Positions 35,404-43,065 of a stretch of 64,000 nt of DNA are shown piece after piece. The stretch lies in contig JASJCL010000013.1 of NCBI GenBank assembly GCA_030066015.1, positions 1-64,000 on the forward strand, given 5' to 3'. The notes beneath the pieces were generated by a model, which was given only the letters and a program-made list of their open reading frames with translations, did not search any database and was not told the DNA's origin. This stretch comes from Desulfosarcinaceae bacterium. GTDB lineage: Bacteria > Desulfobacterota > Desulfobacteria > Desulfobacterales > Desulfosarcinaceae. The position numbers and the translations under genes are program-made. The first letter of the stretch is position 1; every line of letters starts with the position of its first letter.

Positions 35404-37038
35404 CTACGTCTCCTTTTTACCGTTGCCATTCGTGAAGATTCGCCCCAGCCCGTGCAGACAGACACCCAGGAGGGCGCCCAGCACCATGATCCAGCCAAAG
35501 GCATCGACTACGCCGGCGCCGTCGCGTCCCGGCATATAGAGGCCGCTGATGGCGGCCAAGCGGCTTCCCTCGCCGGTATGGCATTCACCGCAGGACACCA
35601 CGTTCTCCTTGGGGGCCACCATATGGGTCGTGGGGAAGACATAGGTGGTATCGACGAAGTCGAACTCTCCCGAGTAGGGTACATCCAGGGCCGCCTGCCC
35701 CTTGCGCAAGGCACGATCCCAGTCCAGGTGATTCCAGAACCCTTCCTTACCGGACAGCAGCGGTGCCAGGAGGGTTTTGTGGACCTTGTCGTAGGGCTGC
35801 CGGCCGCGGTGGACCTTGAAGGGATAGATGCGCGACATGCCGTCACCGGCATCCCCCCGAGGTGCGGAGACCGCTACGACCTGCGTGGGATCGACGACGT
35901 CTTTGACGGTGGTGCTTTTGATGGAACCGTTCCACCAGGCGTACTCGGGTTTGACATTTTTTTCCCAGCGCATCTGGCCCTTGATCGTCATATAGTCAAC
36001 GGTGCCAAGTTCGCCCTTCTCCTTGTACTTCTTGCCATCCTTCAGCTTGCCGGCTTTTGACCAGTCCCACGACATCTTGGTGGGCAGGGCGCGCGCCATC
36101 GTCGGGATGTGGCAGGTTTGACAGGCAACCTTATCGGTGTGGTCGTTGGCTTTCGAGCCTTTCTTGTGGGGGGTGGCGCTGTGGCAGGATTCGCACGTGA
36201 TCTTGGAGGTCAGATCATCTTCGATGAGGCTCTTGCGCTCCAGTGCTGCCGGTTGGGTGTAGATTCGGCCGGCCACATTGTGGAGCACGGTGGTGTGGCA
36301 GCGCGTGCAGGTGAAATTCTGCCCATCGGTCCCCATGTGAACGTCCAGGCTTTTGCTGGGCTTCGTGATGGAGGAGTCCAGGTCGCCGTGTTTGACCCCG
36401 TCCCCGCCGCCGCCATAAAAGTGGCAGGAGCCGCAATTCTGACGGGTGGGGCGTCCCACGCTTTGAACGGCGGTCTGGATGGAGGACTGCAGTTCCGCGG
36501 CGATCTCCAATTCCTCTGGGTCATCTGATTCAGCAAAGGCTTGGTAGTCTTCGAAGGACTCGCCCCAGTTGATCTCCGTTTGACCGTGGCAAACTAGGCA
36601 GTTGATGGCGCCCGATTGTCCTTCCCAGCCGGGATGACAGGAGAAGCAGCCCTTATCGGTACCATTGTTGGTGGAGATGCAGAAGTTGTTGATGCTGTCA
36701 CCCGCCTTGCCGTATCGCTTCGGTGCATCAGCGGCGCTGGCCATCCAGGACCAGTGAATGGTTTCATGGAACTGACCGGCGGCTTCGGAGTGACAGGAGA
36801 GACAGGCCGCGGTGACCTCATCACCGCTGGAGAAGGTTTTCTGCAGCTTCTCGATCTTGGTGTGATCCGTGGTGATCCACAGCGCTTTGCTCTTGGTCGC
36901 CTGTTGGGCCATGGTGCGCCCCGGTGCTTGATCGGGACTCGGCGTATCCGCACCCGATACCAGCGTGGTGCCTAAAAATGCGGCGCTCAGCACCACCAAG
37001 GCCCCCATAAGGACGGGCTTCCAATGGATTCCTAACAT
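35404..37038 (-). CDS. Octaheme c-type cytochrome, tetrathionate reductase (OTR) family
   Basis: The 544-residue exported protein has eight CxxCH motifs at residues 79, 131, 147, 202, 244, 282, 306 and 483. A signal peptide (MGALVVLSAAFLGTTLVSGA) precedes them, and a C-terminal hydrophobic helix (AFGWIMVLGALLGVCLHGLG, about 513-532) probably anchors it to the membrane, facing the periplasm. Motif spacing and the block GRPTRQNCGSCHFYGGGG fit the OTR family; the Shewanella member reduces tetrathionate, nitrite and hydroxylamine in vitro and has a lysine-ligated active heme. The true substrate here is unknown. It lies between rhodanese and b-cytochrome genes in a sigma-54-controlled operon. Confidence 0.9.
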   Translation of the reverse strand: MLGIHWKPVLMGALVVLSAAFLGTTLVSGADTPSPDQAPGRTMAQQATKSKALWITTDHTKIEKLQKTFSSGDEVTAACLSCHSEAAGQFHETIHWSWMASAADAPKRYGKAGDSINNFCISTNNGTDKGCFSCHPGWEGQSGAINCLVCHGQTEINWGESFEDYQAFAESDDPEELEIAAELQSSIQTAVQSVGRPTRQNCGSCHFYGGGGDGVKHGDLDSSITKPSKSLDVHMGTDGQNFTCTRCHTTVLHNVAGRIYTQPAALERKSLIEDDLTSKITCESCHSATPHKKGSKANDHTDKVACQTCHIPTMARALPTKMSWDWSKAGKLKDGKKYKEKGELGTVDYMTIKGQMRWEKNVKPEYAWWNGSIKSTTVKDVVDPTQVVAVSAPRGDAGDGMSRIYPFKVHRGRQPYDKVHKTLLAPLLSGKEGFWNHLDWDRALRKGQAALDVPYSGEFDFVDTTYVFPTTHMVAPKENVVSCGECHTGEGSRLAAISGLYMPGRDGAGVVDAFGWIMVLGALLGVCLHGLGRIFTNGNGKKET

Positions 37039-37150
37039 AATTCCCCCTCGTCGGTGTGCTCCCCAATTAAAGGTGCGATGGCCTTTACGCCCACTCCGCC
37101 CGCCTGCGATTTGGCGCCGCCGCCGTTGGCAGGCGGGCGGGCATGCTTGG

Positions 37151-38293
37151 CTAGACCGGCTCCTTGAGGGTGTAGGAGCCGTCGCTGTTAAATATCAGCT
37201 CCGCTTCCAGATAGTAGACGTTTTTCAGCTCGGGCCGCAGATCCTGGACCATATAGTAGGACTCGCCACTGCGGGCCCCGGTGCCGCATACGAAAACGAT
37301 GGGTTTGTTCGCCGGCAGGCTCTTGATCTTGCCCTCGAGGGTGTCCACCGGGATGTTGACGGCGGTCTTGAAGCTGCCTTTTTTAAACTCATCGGGGTCG
37401 CGCACATCGATCAGCATAACGCTCTCGGGTTTGCTGGTGACAATCTCCTTGAACTGGACGATGTCGATGCTGCCCTCTTCGCTGCCGGCCTTGAGTTGGG
37501 CGGGCGCTGCGGTTGCCTGCATTCCGGCTGTGCCGCCAGCCTTCTTCCAGGCCGGATAACCGGCGGCAAAGACCTTTACGTTGGTGTAACCCATGGCCAT
37601 CGCCTTGGCGGCCGACTTGTGGCTAAGCTTGCAGTGCAGGCCGCCGCAATAGAAGACCAGGGGTTTGCTTTTATCTGCAGGCAACTGGTCCTTCTGCTTG
37701 TCGAAATAGGTGTCGGGAATGCTGATGGCGCCGGGGATGTGACCCTTGTCGTATTTGGCGCGCTTGGGGCGGGAATCCACCAGGGCCAGCTCCTTTTGGC
37801 CAGTCACCTGCTTTTTCACCCAATCCACGTCCACTGCCGCATAGTTGCCCGGCATCTTCATCCACTTGGGAAAGCCTTCGGCGAAGACCTTCACATTGGT
37901 GTATCCTAAGGCCTCGGCTTTGGCGGCCGACTTGTGGCTGAGCTTGCAGTGCAGGCCGCCGCAGTAGAAGATCAGCAGGGCGTTCTTGTCTTCGGGCAGC
38001 TGATCTTTCTGCTTGTCGAAATAAGTGTCGGGGATGCTGATGGCGCCGGGGATGTGACCCTTGTCGTATTTGGCGCGCTTGGGGCGGGAGTCGATCAGGA
38101 CCACATCGTTGGCCATGGGAACGGTGACGTGGGCTTTGACGAATTCGACATCTACGATATCGTGAAAGCGCCACTCCTCTTCGGCCTTGGCCACGGTCGG
38201 CGCCGCCGCTTGCTTGGATCCGGCACAACCGGCGAAGAGGGCCATGACCAGCGCTGCCAGGGTGATAAGGGTAAAGATACGGGTTCGCGTCAT
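37151..38293 (-). CDS. Triple-rhodanese lipoprotein
   Basis: The 380-residue protein has a lipoprotein signal with lipobox LFAGC (C23). It carries three rhodanese-like domains. Domains 1 and 2 (about 45-145 and 150-250) are near-identical copies 105 residues apart, each with the loop YCGGLHCKLSHK (catalytic-position C111 and C216, plus a second Cys five residues on). Domain 3 (about 275-370) has C336 in the CGTGARSG loop. Rhodaneses carry sulfane sulfur as a persulfide. It probably works in the periplasm, delivering or handling sulfur for the octaheme cytochrome encoded 112 bp downstream. Confidence 0.87.
   Translation of the reverse strand: MTRTRIFTLITLAALVMALFAGCAGSKQAAAPTVAKAEEEWRFHDIVDVEFVKAHVTVPMANDVVLIDSRPKRAKYDKGHIPGAISIPDTYFDKQKDQLPEDKNALLIFYCGGLHCKLSHKSAAKAEALGYTNVKVFAEGFPKWMKMPGNYAAVDVDWVKKQVTGQKELALVDSRPKRAKYDKGHIPGAISIPDTYFDKQKDQLPADKSKPLVFYCGGLHCKLSHKSAAKAMAMGYTNVKVFAAGYPAWKKAGGTAGMQATAAPAQLKAGSEEGSIDIVQFKEIVTSKPESVMLIDVRDPDEFKKGSFKTAVNIPVDTLEGKIKSLPANKPIVFVCGTGARSGESYYMVQDLRPELKNVYYLEAELIFNSDGSYTLKEPV
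37547..38098 (-). repeat. Tandem duplication of a rhodanese domain (315-bp unit)
   Basis: Two near-identical DNA copies, offset by 315 bp, encode rhodanese domains 1 and 2 of the lipoprotein gene at 37151. Long runs such as the DSRPKRAKYDKGHIPGAIS and CGGLHCKLSHKSAAKA coding stretches are conserved even at DNA level, which points to a recent duplication or gene conversion. Confidence 0.85.
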
Positions 38294-38345
38294 CTCCTAC
38301 CTCCTTTTAGAGTTGTTCTTCCGAGCGAAATAATCGGTGTTAAGC

Positions 38346-38690
38346 CTATTTACACTTGGCCGGCGTGGGTGAATCAGACGCGTGAGCGTGCAGGTAGCTG
38401 TAGATATCCAACAGCTCCTTATCGGAGAGTTGTGACCACTCTTCCTGACAACCGAACTCAGCGAATTCCTTGTTCTCGAATACCGATGTCCACTGTGCTT
38501 GGGTTTTGGCATCGGGATTAAGGGTCGGCTTGGCGATATCGACCTCACCCCGCGCATTGCAGGCCTTGTATACTTTGCGATAGGTGTATTTGCCTTTGCG
38601 CTTGTTGCCGTCTTCGCCGGCGACGGCAACGCCACTGAGACTAAGTGTGACCAAGAGGGTGACCGCTATCAGGGTAATTCTTTTCAGCAT
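38346..38690 (-). CDS. Small periplasmic cytochrome-c-like protein lacking a heme-binding motif
   Basis: The 114-residue protein has a signal peptide (ITLIAVTLLVTLSLSGVAVAG). The rest resembles small class I cytochromes of sulfate reducers (YRKVYKAC, then QAQWTSVF, then WSQLSDKELLDIYSYLHAHASDSPTPAKC), but at the heme site the sequence is KACNARG, not CxxCH. Three cysteines remain. The ATG at 38690 is chosen because AAGGAG lies 10 nt upstream; an ATG at 38714 has no ribosome site. It is the first gene after the sigma-54 promoter at 38763. It may have become a sulfur-binding or structural subunit. Confidence 0.65.
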   Translation of the reverse strand: MLKRITLIAVTLLVTLSLSGVAVAGEDGNKRKGKYTYRKVYKACNARGEVDIAKPTLNPDAKTQAQWTSVFENKEFAEFGCQEEWSQLSDKELLDIYSYLHAHASDSPTPAKCK

Positions 38691-38762
38691 GGTGTTACAT
38701 CTCCTTATCTGCATTTGGGGGTTGTATGCCGTTTGGTTCCTTGATGGGTCAATAGATGGATC

Positions 38763-38779
38763 AGCAAGCTGTGTGCCAA
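38763..38779 (-). promoter_or_regulatory. Sigma-54 (-24/-12) promoter of the OTR/rhodanese operon
   Basis: On the minus strand the sequence is TTGGCAC-ACAGC-TTGCT, a full match to the RpoN consensus TTGGCACRNNNNTTGCW. It directs transcription leftward, with a start expected near 38752 and a leader of about 60 nt before the gene at 38690. Confidence 0.88.
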
Positions 38780-38846
38780 GCCGATGGGCCCATAATCCGT
38801 TTAAATTACTTATAAAAAATATTGGTGGCTGGGACGAATGGTCTGG

Positions 38847-38877
38847 GGTTAACAGTGAGGGTTAACACTCCTTAACG
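38847..38877. promoter_or_regulatory. Upstream activator array: three TTAAC boxes
   Basis: Three TTAAC(A/G) boxes start at 38849, 38862 and 38872 (spacing 13 and 10). Read on the minus strand they are (T/C)GTTAA, TGTTAAC, TGTTAACC. The array lies about 100-125 bp upstream of the predicted sigma-54 start site, the usual position of enhancer sites. It is near-identical in layout to the array at 39618. Confidence 0.75.
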
Positions 38878-38896
38878 CTTGCTCCTGTGACCGGGC

Positions 38897-39253
38897 TCAG
38901 AAGATTATCACCCGATGGCTGTTTTTAATGAGATCCACTTCGTAGCCTGGCGCCACCAGGATAGCTGCTGTTTCGTCCGCCAGGATTTCCGCCGCAGCGG
39001 TCGTATCGCTGTCGTGCAGGTTGCGATAGCTCTCCAGGCAGATGGTGACACGCGCCCAGCGTCTCAAATGTGGCAGCTGAACCCGTTCCAATAGCTGAAC
39101 GCCTTGGTGGGTGAAATGGATGCAGACCTGTTTACCTTGTTGGGCTGCCGCCTGGGCCAATGGCAGGCAATAGGCGGCATGGCGGTCGGATTCCACGAGG
39201 ATGGCCAGATCCGTGGGGGAGCTGGCGATGCAGGTCTGATCAACCTTGGGCAT
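38897..39253 (-). CDS. DsrE-like small protein
   Basis: The 118-residue cytosolic protein has the DsrE/F-like pattern: an N-terminal strand (LAILVESDRHAAYCLPLAQAAAQQGKQVCIHFTHQGVQLLE), then a beta-alpha repeat ending ILVAPGYEVDLIKNSHRVIIF. DsrE-family proteins carry sulfur in relay systems. Cysteines C8, C29, C44 and C72 are present; which one, if any, is catalytic is unclear. It starts 4 bp after the upstream DsrH-like gene and shares its sigma-54 promoter. Confidence 0.6.
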   Translation of the reverse strand: MPKVDQTCIASSPTDLAILVESDRHAAYCLPLAQAAAQQGKQVCIHFTHQGVQLLERVQLPHLRRWARVTICLESYRNLHDSDTTAAAEILADETAAILVAPGYEVDLIKNSHRVIIF

Positions 39254-39257
39254 AAGG

Positions 39258-39446
39258 TCACCAGCAGATCACGCGGTCATGATTGAAAATGTCCCTGACC
39301 AATCGCTGCCAGTCCACTGGACAGGGGTTGATGCCGTCGGGATAGAGGGCTACTACAGTGGCGGATCCGTCCGCCGATAGGCGCTGGATCAGTGCCGCCG
39401 TGATCTCATCGGGCTCATCCCGCAGAATGTGGAGGGTGGTTTTCAT
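39258..39446 (-). CDS. Very small DsrH/TusB-like protein
   Basis: The product is 62 residues starting at the ATG at 39446 (GGAG about 8 nt upstream), chosen over an unsupported longer frame that would cover the promoter. TTLHILRDEPDEITAALIQRL, then ATVVALYPDG, then VDWQRLVRDIFNHDRVICW resembles the TusB/DsrH fold, but it is about two-thirds of normal length. A C-terminal-region Cys in GINPCPVDW could carry sulfur. It is first in the two-gene operon under the sigma-54 promoter at 39518. Confidence 0.5.
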   Translation of the reverse strand: MKTTLHILRDEPDEITAALIQRLSADGSATVVALYPDGINPCPVDWQRLVRDIFNHDRVICW

Positions 39447-39517
39447 CGCGAGTGTCTCCGGCACGTCGACCAACTGACCGGGATCGGCGTCGGCTCTAAG
39501 GCGCCGCAATATCTCTG

Positions 39518-39534
39518 AGCAACCTGTGTGCCAT
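39518..39534 (-). promoter_or_regulatory. Sigma-54 (-24/-12) promoter of the DsrH/DsrE-like operon
   Basis: On the minus strand the sequence is ATGGCAC-ACAGG-TTGCT, matching the RpoN consensus and differing at only two bases from the promoter at 38763. The leader to the start at 39446 is about 60 nt. Confidence 0.88.
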
Positions 39535-39617
39535 CTAGACTCTGTTCGTAAGTATATGAATAACGGTAGGTTGCTAATTTCAACCATAAGACTTGCAGCC
39601 GAATTCATACCAGGGTA

Positions 39618-39648
39618 TGTTAACAAGTGTTAAGGGTGAGTGTTAACC
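39618..39648. promoter_or_regulatory. Upstream activator array: three TGTTAA boxes
   Basis: TGTTAA boxes start at 39618, 39628 and 39641 (spacing 10 and 13). Ungapped alignment with the reverse complement of the array at 38847 gives 23 identities over 35 positions, concentrated in the boxes. It lies about 112-142 bp upstream of the predicted start of the DsrH/DsrE operon and 28 bp before the regulator gene at 39676, so it may also control that gene. Confidence 0.75.
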
Positions 39649-39675
39649 AATAGGCCTTGCTATCGGTGGGTTCGC

Positions 39676-41058
39676 ATGGATCTCTCCCCATATTGGAAAA
39701 CCATCGTCGATACCTTACAGGACGGTGTAATGGTCGTGGACCCTTCGGGCCGCGTGCTGGCGGTGAACCCAGCCGCAGAGCGCCTCACGGGATACAGCGA
39801 AGCGGAACTTGTGGGCAAGTCCTGCCGTATCCTGGACTGCACCGGTTGCCACATTATCGGGGAAGGGCCCGGCGAGCGCTGGTGCGGCCTTTACGCCAAA
39901 GGTGAGGTGCGCGCCAAGAAGTGCTTCATCACCAACAAGGCCCACAATCCGGTCAATGTCATTAAAAATGCCCGTGTGCTGCGGGATGATAATGGCGAGA
40001 TCATCGGCGCGGTGGAAACCTTGACGGACATGTCGGAAATTGTGCGCCAACAGCAGGAGATCAATGCGTTAAAACGCACCCTGAATCTGGATGAGGATTT
40101 CCAGGGGATTGTGGGGCAGGCGCCCGCCATGCAGCGGCTCTTCGAATTGATCGACAACGTGGCCCAGACTTTGGCACCGGTGATGATCCGCGGCGAGAGC
40201 GGGACGGGTAAGGAGCTTGTGGCCCGAGCGATCCATGAGCGCAGTCGTCGCCGCAAGCAGCCCTTTATCAAGGTCAATTGTGCCGCCCTCAATGAAAACC
40301 TTCTCGAAAGCGAATTGTTCGGCCATGCCAAGGGTGCCTATACCGGGGCGGATCGGGCCCGGATGGGACGCTTTCAAGCGGCCCACGGCGGCACCATTTT
40401 TCTGGATGAGATCGGCGATATCCCGCCGCAGACTCAGGTAAAATTGTTGCGGGTGCTGGAGGAGAAAGAGATCGAACGGGTGGGCGAGAATCGCTCCATA
40501 TCCGTCGATGTGCGGGTCATCACGGCCACCAACCGCGACCTGGAAAGTTTGATTGCCCAAGGGCGGTTTCGAGAGGATCTCTATTTTCGCATCAATGTGT
40601 TTCCGCTGGGCGTGCCCGCTCTTCGGGAACGCCGCGAAGATGTCCCCATCATTGTTCAGCACTTCTTGCGGCTGAACAACTCAAAAACGGGCAAGCGCAT
40701 TCTCGGCTTGACGCCCGAGGCCATGGAAAGGATGTCCGCCTACGACTGGCCGGGCAACGTGCGTGAACTTCGCAACGCCATCGAATATGCTTTCGTTCTA
40801 TGCCATAGCGGCGCCATCAGCAGTCAGCACCTGCCGCCCAAAGTGGTTTACGACAACCAGTGCGCCCCTGTGCCCCTTGCCGTATCGGATCCACCACCAG
40901 CGCAGGCGACGGTGGATCAGAAGCAGGCCTTGCTGGCAGCGTTACGAAAAGCGGGCGGCAATCAGAGCGCGGCGGCCCGGATGCTGGGCGTGAGCCGTGT
41001 GACGGTGTGGAAGCGGATGAAGAAGTGGGGCATCGATCCGAAGCAGGGATATGGTTGA
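39676..41058 (+). CDS. PAS sigma-54-dependent transcriptional activator
   Basis: The 460-residue NtrC-type enhancer-binding protein has three parts. The N-terminal PAS domain (about 5-120) carries cysteines C50, C55, C58, C70 and C83. The AAA+ domain (about 140-380) has Walker A GESGTGKEL, the sigma-54-contacting GAYTGA loop and Walker B FLDEIGD. A Fis-type HTH (QSAAARMLGVSRVTVWKRM) ends the protein. The ATG at 39676 has GGTGGG upstream and begins at the PAS domain. It is divergent from the DsrH/DsrE operon, and two TGTTAA arrays plus two sigma-54 promoters nearby suggest it is the local activator. The Cys cluster may sense redox or sulfane sulfur. Confidence 0.88.
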   Translation: MDLSPYWKTIVDTLQDGVMVVDPSGRVLAVNPAAERLTGYSEAELVGKSCRILDCTGCHIIGEGPGERWCGLYAKGEVRAKKCFITNKAHNPVNVIKNARVLRDDNGEIIGAVETLTDMSEIVRQQQEINALKRTLNLDEDFQGIVGQAPAMQRLFELIDNVAQTLAPVMIRGESGTGKELVARAIHERSRRRKQPFIKVNCAALNENLLESELFGHAKGAYTGADRARMGRFQAAHGGTIFLDEIGDIPPQTQVKLLRVLEEKEIERVGENRSISVDVRVITATNRDLESLIAQGRFREDLYFRINVFPLGVPALRERREDVPIIVQHFLRLNNSKTGKRILGLTPEAMERMSAYDWPGNVRELRNAIEYAFVLCHSGAISSQHLPPKVVYDNQCAPVPLAVSDPPPAQATVDQKQALLAALRKAGGNQSAAARMLGVSRVTVWKRMKKWGIDPKQGYG

Positions 41059-41171
41059 ACGAATCGATGGAGAGACAAGGACCGATGCGGACAACGCGGC
41101 ATATTCTATGCCATGTTTTTGGGTAATATTCACTATCGACAATTTGCTGAATGTTTTCTAATAAATAGCAC

Positions 41172-41627
41172 ATGCGCTCAAGTTCTACCAGATCAGCCCC
41201 TCCGGGACATCCCCCCACTTCCGATACGCCGGTAATGGACAACGCGGTTTTCCAACGCTGTCGTGAAAAACTGGGCAAAACCCAGAAGGAGCTGGCCCAA
41301 ATTCTATGCACCTCGCTCAAGTCGGTGCACGGCTATGAGCAGGGCTGGCGCAAGATCCCTGCCCATATCCAGCGCCTGCTGATGTTCCTGGTCATGCGGA
41401 AGCAATTCGGCCGGCGCAAACTGAAACCCTGCTGGGAGATCAATCACTGCCCCGCCAAGCTGCGCGAGCGCTGCCCCGCCAATGAGTTCAAAGCCGGCGA
41501 CCTGTGCTGGTTCATCAGCGGTACGCTCTGCGATTGCAGTCCCCACGAATCCTGGGAAGCGAAGATCGCCATCTGCTGGCGGTGCAAAGCGTTCGCGCGG
41601 ATTCGCAAACAACTCGAGGCGGACTAG
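41172..41627 (+). CDS. HTH protein with C-terminal two-CW cysteine domain
   Basis: The 151-residue protein has a Cro/phage-repressor-like HTH (KLGKTQKELAQILCTSLKSVHGYEQGWRKIP) and a C-terminal Cys/Trp-rich domain (KPCWEINHCPAKLRERCPANE, then DLCWFISGTLC, then ICWRCKAF). This matches the two-CW domain architecture common in Desulfobacterota. The cysteines may bind a metal or Fe-S cluster. Start uncertain: ATG 41172 or ATG 41235, neither with a clear ribosome site. It follows the sigma-54 activator and may be a DNA-binding sensor. Confidence 0.75.
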   Translation: MRSSSTRSAPPGHPPTSDTPVMDNAVFQRCREKLGKTQKELAQILCTSLKSVHGYEQGWRKIPAHIQRLLMFLVMRKQFGRRKLKPCWEINHCPAKLRERCPANEFKAGDLCWFISGTLCDCSPHESWEAKIAICWRCKAFARIRKQLEAD

Positions 41628-41745
41628 CGCGCCCTTCGACCCCTCCTCCGGTTGACTTTTTTCCATGGAATGCGCAGATTTGGGAGTTCCGTATCGTATA
41701 TGCCATCGGACCTCTCGATCCGTCCCTGCCTGAAAGGAGCGCGCC

Positions 41746-43041
41746 ATGGAATCCCGCACCCGCTTCGAAACCCTCTGCGTCCACGCCGGACAGCAACCCG
41801 ATCCCGCTTCCACCGCCTGCGCGGTGCCCGTGCATCGCACCTCCTCCTATGTATTCAGGGATGCCGATCATGCCGCCGACCTGTTTGCGCTCAAGACCCC
41901 TGGCTACATCTACACGCGCCTGATGAACCCCACCCAGGATGTGCTGGAAAAGCGCATCGCTGCCCTAGAGGGGGGCGCCGCCGCCCTGGCCCTGGCATCG
42001 GGCACGGCCGCCATTCACTATGCCATCATCAACATCTGCGGTGTTGGCGACGAGGTGGTTTCTTCGAGCAACCTCTACGGCGGCACCTACACCATGTTTG
42101 ACACCATTTTACCCCAATTTGGGATTCGCACTCGCTTCGCCGACGCCGGCAAACCAGAGCAGTTGGCAGCGGCGATCAACGCCAAGACGCGGGCTATCTT
42201 CGTGGAGACCATCGGCAATCCGGCCCTGGACGTCACCGACCTGGACGCCGTCAGCCGTGTCGCTCACGACCACCATCTGCCCCTCATCGTGGACGGCACC
42301 TTCACCACGCCCTATCTGCTGCGGGCCATCGACCATGGTGCCGACATCGTGGTCAACTCGGTGACCAAGTGGATGGGGGGGCACGGCACCGGTATCGGGG
42401 GCGTCGTGGTGGACGCCGGCCGCTTCGACTGGACCGATCCCAAGTTCACGCTCTACAACGAGCCGGACCCCGGCTATCATGGCCTGCGCTACGCCCACGA
42501 CCTGGGCGAACAGAACTCGCTGGCCTACATTCTGCGCATGCGGCTGGTACCTCTGCGCAACCTGGGCGCCTGTATTTCACCGGACAACGCCTGGATTTTT
42601 CTTCAAGGGCTCGAAACCCTTCACCTGCGGATGGAGCGCCACAGTCAGAATGCGATGGCGGTTGCGCGCTTTCTCAGCAAGCACCCTCAGGTAGACTGGG
42701 TGCGGTATCCGGGTCTTCCCGAGGATCCCACCCACGAGACCGCCTGCCGTTTCCTCAAGCGCGGCTTCGGCGCCATGGTCGTCTTCGGGGTCAAAGGGGG
42801 GAAGGCCGCCGGGCAGCGTTTCATCGAAAGCCTGCAGTTGTTTACCCACCAGGCCAACGTGGGGGATGCGAAAAGCCTGGCCATCCATCCGGCTTCCACC
42901 ACCCACTCCCAGCTCGACGAAGAGCAGCAGCGGGCCGCCGGCGCCTCGCCGGACCTGGTGCGGCTCTCCGTGGGGATCGAGGCCGAGGCGGACATCCTGG
43001 CCGACCTCAATCAGGCGCTCAACGCCTGCTGCACCCTGTAA
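41746..43041 (+). CDS. metY: O-acetylhomoserine aminocarboxypropyltransferase (MetY-type)
   Basis: The enzyme makes homocysteine from O-acetylhomoserine and sulfide. The 431-residue PLP protein has the start [13 protein letters not shown], the PLP lysine K208 in [13 protein letters not shown], and the C-terminal [18 protein letters not shown] block of the Cys/Met metabolism PLP family. Length (about 430) fits O-acetylhomoserine sulfhydrylase rather than cystathionine synthase (about 390). GAAAGGAG precedes the ATG. It is first in a metY-metX-metW cluster. No SAM riboswitch was recognised upstream. Confidence 0.92.
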   Translation: MESRTRFETLCVHAGQQPDPASTACAVPVHRTSSYVFRDADHAADLFALKTPGYIYTRLMNPTQDVLEKRIAALEGGAAALALASGTAAIHYAIINICGVGDEVVSSSNLYGGTYTMFDTILPQFGIRTRFADAGKPEQLAAAINAKTRAIFVETIGNPALDVTDLDAVSRVAHDHHLPLIVDGTFTTPYLLRAIDHGADIVVNSVTKWMGGHGTGIGGVVVDAGRFDWTDPKFTLYNEPDPGYHGLRYAHDLGEQNSLAYILRMRLVPLRNLGACISPDNAWIFLQGLETLHLRMERHSQNAMAVARFLSKHPQVDWVRYPGLPEDPTHETACRFLKRGFGAMVVFGVKGGKAAGQRFIESLQLFTHQANVGDAKSLAIHPASTTHSQLDEEQQRAAGASPDLVRLSVGIEAEADILADLNQALNACCTL

Positions 43042-43065
43042 AGGCGCGCCGTCGAGGAAGCTGTC

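Noticed and set aside
39829-39855. CTGCH in the PAS domain as a c-type heme site
   Set aside because: The protein has no export signal and is a cytosolic transcription factor, so c-heme attachment is not expected.
41628-41745. SAM riboswitch before metY
   Set aside because: The region is short and I found no riboswitch-like core; only an ordinary ribosome site is visible.
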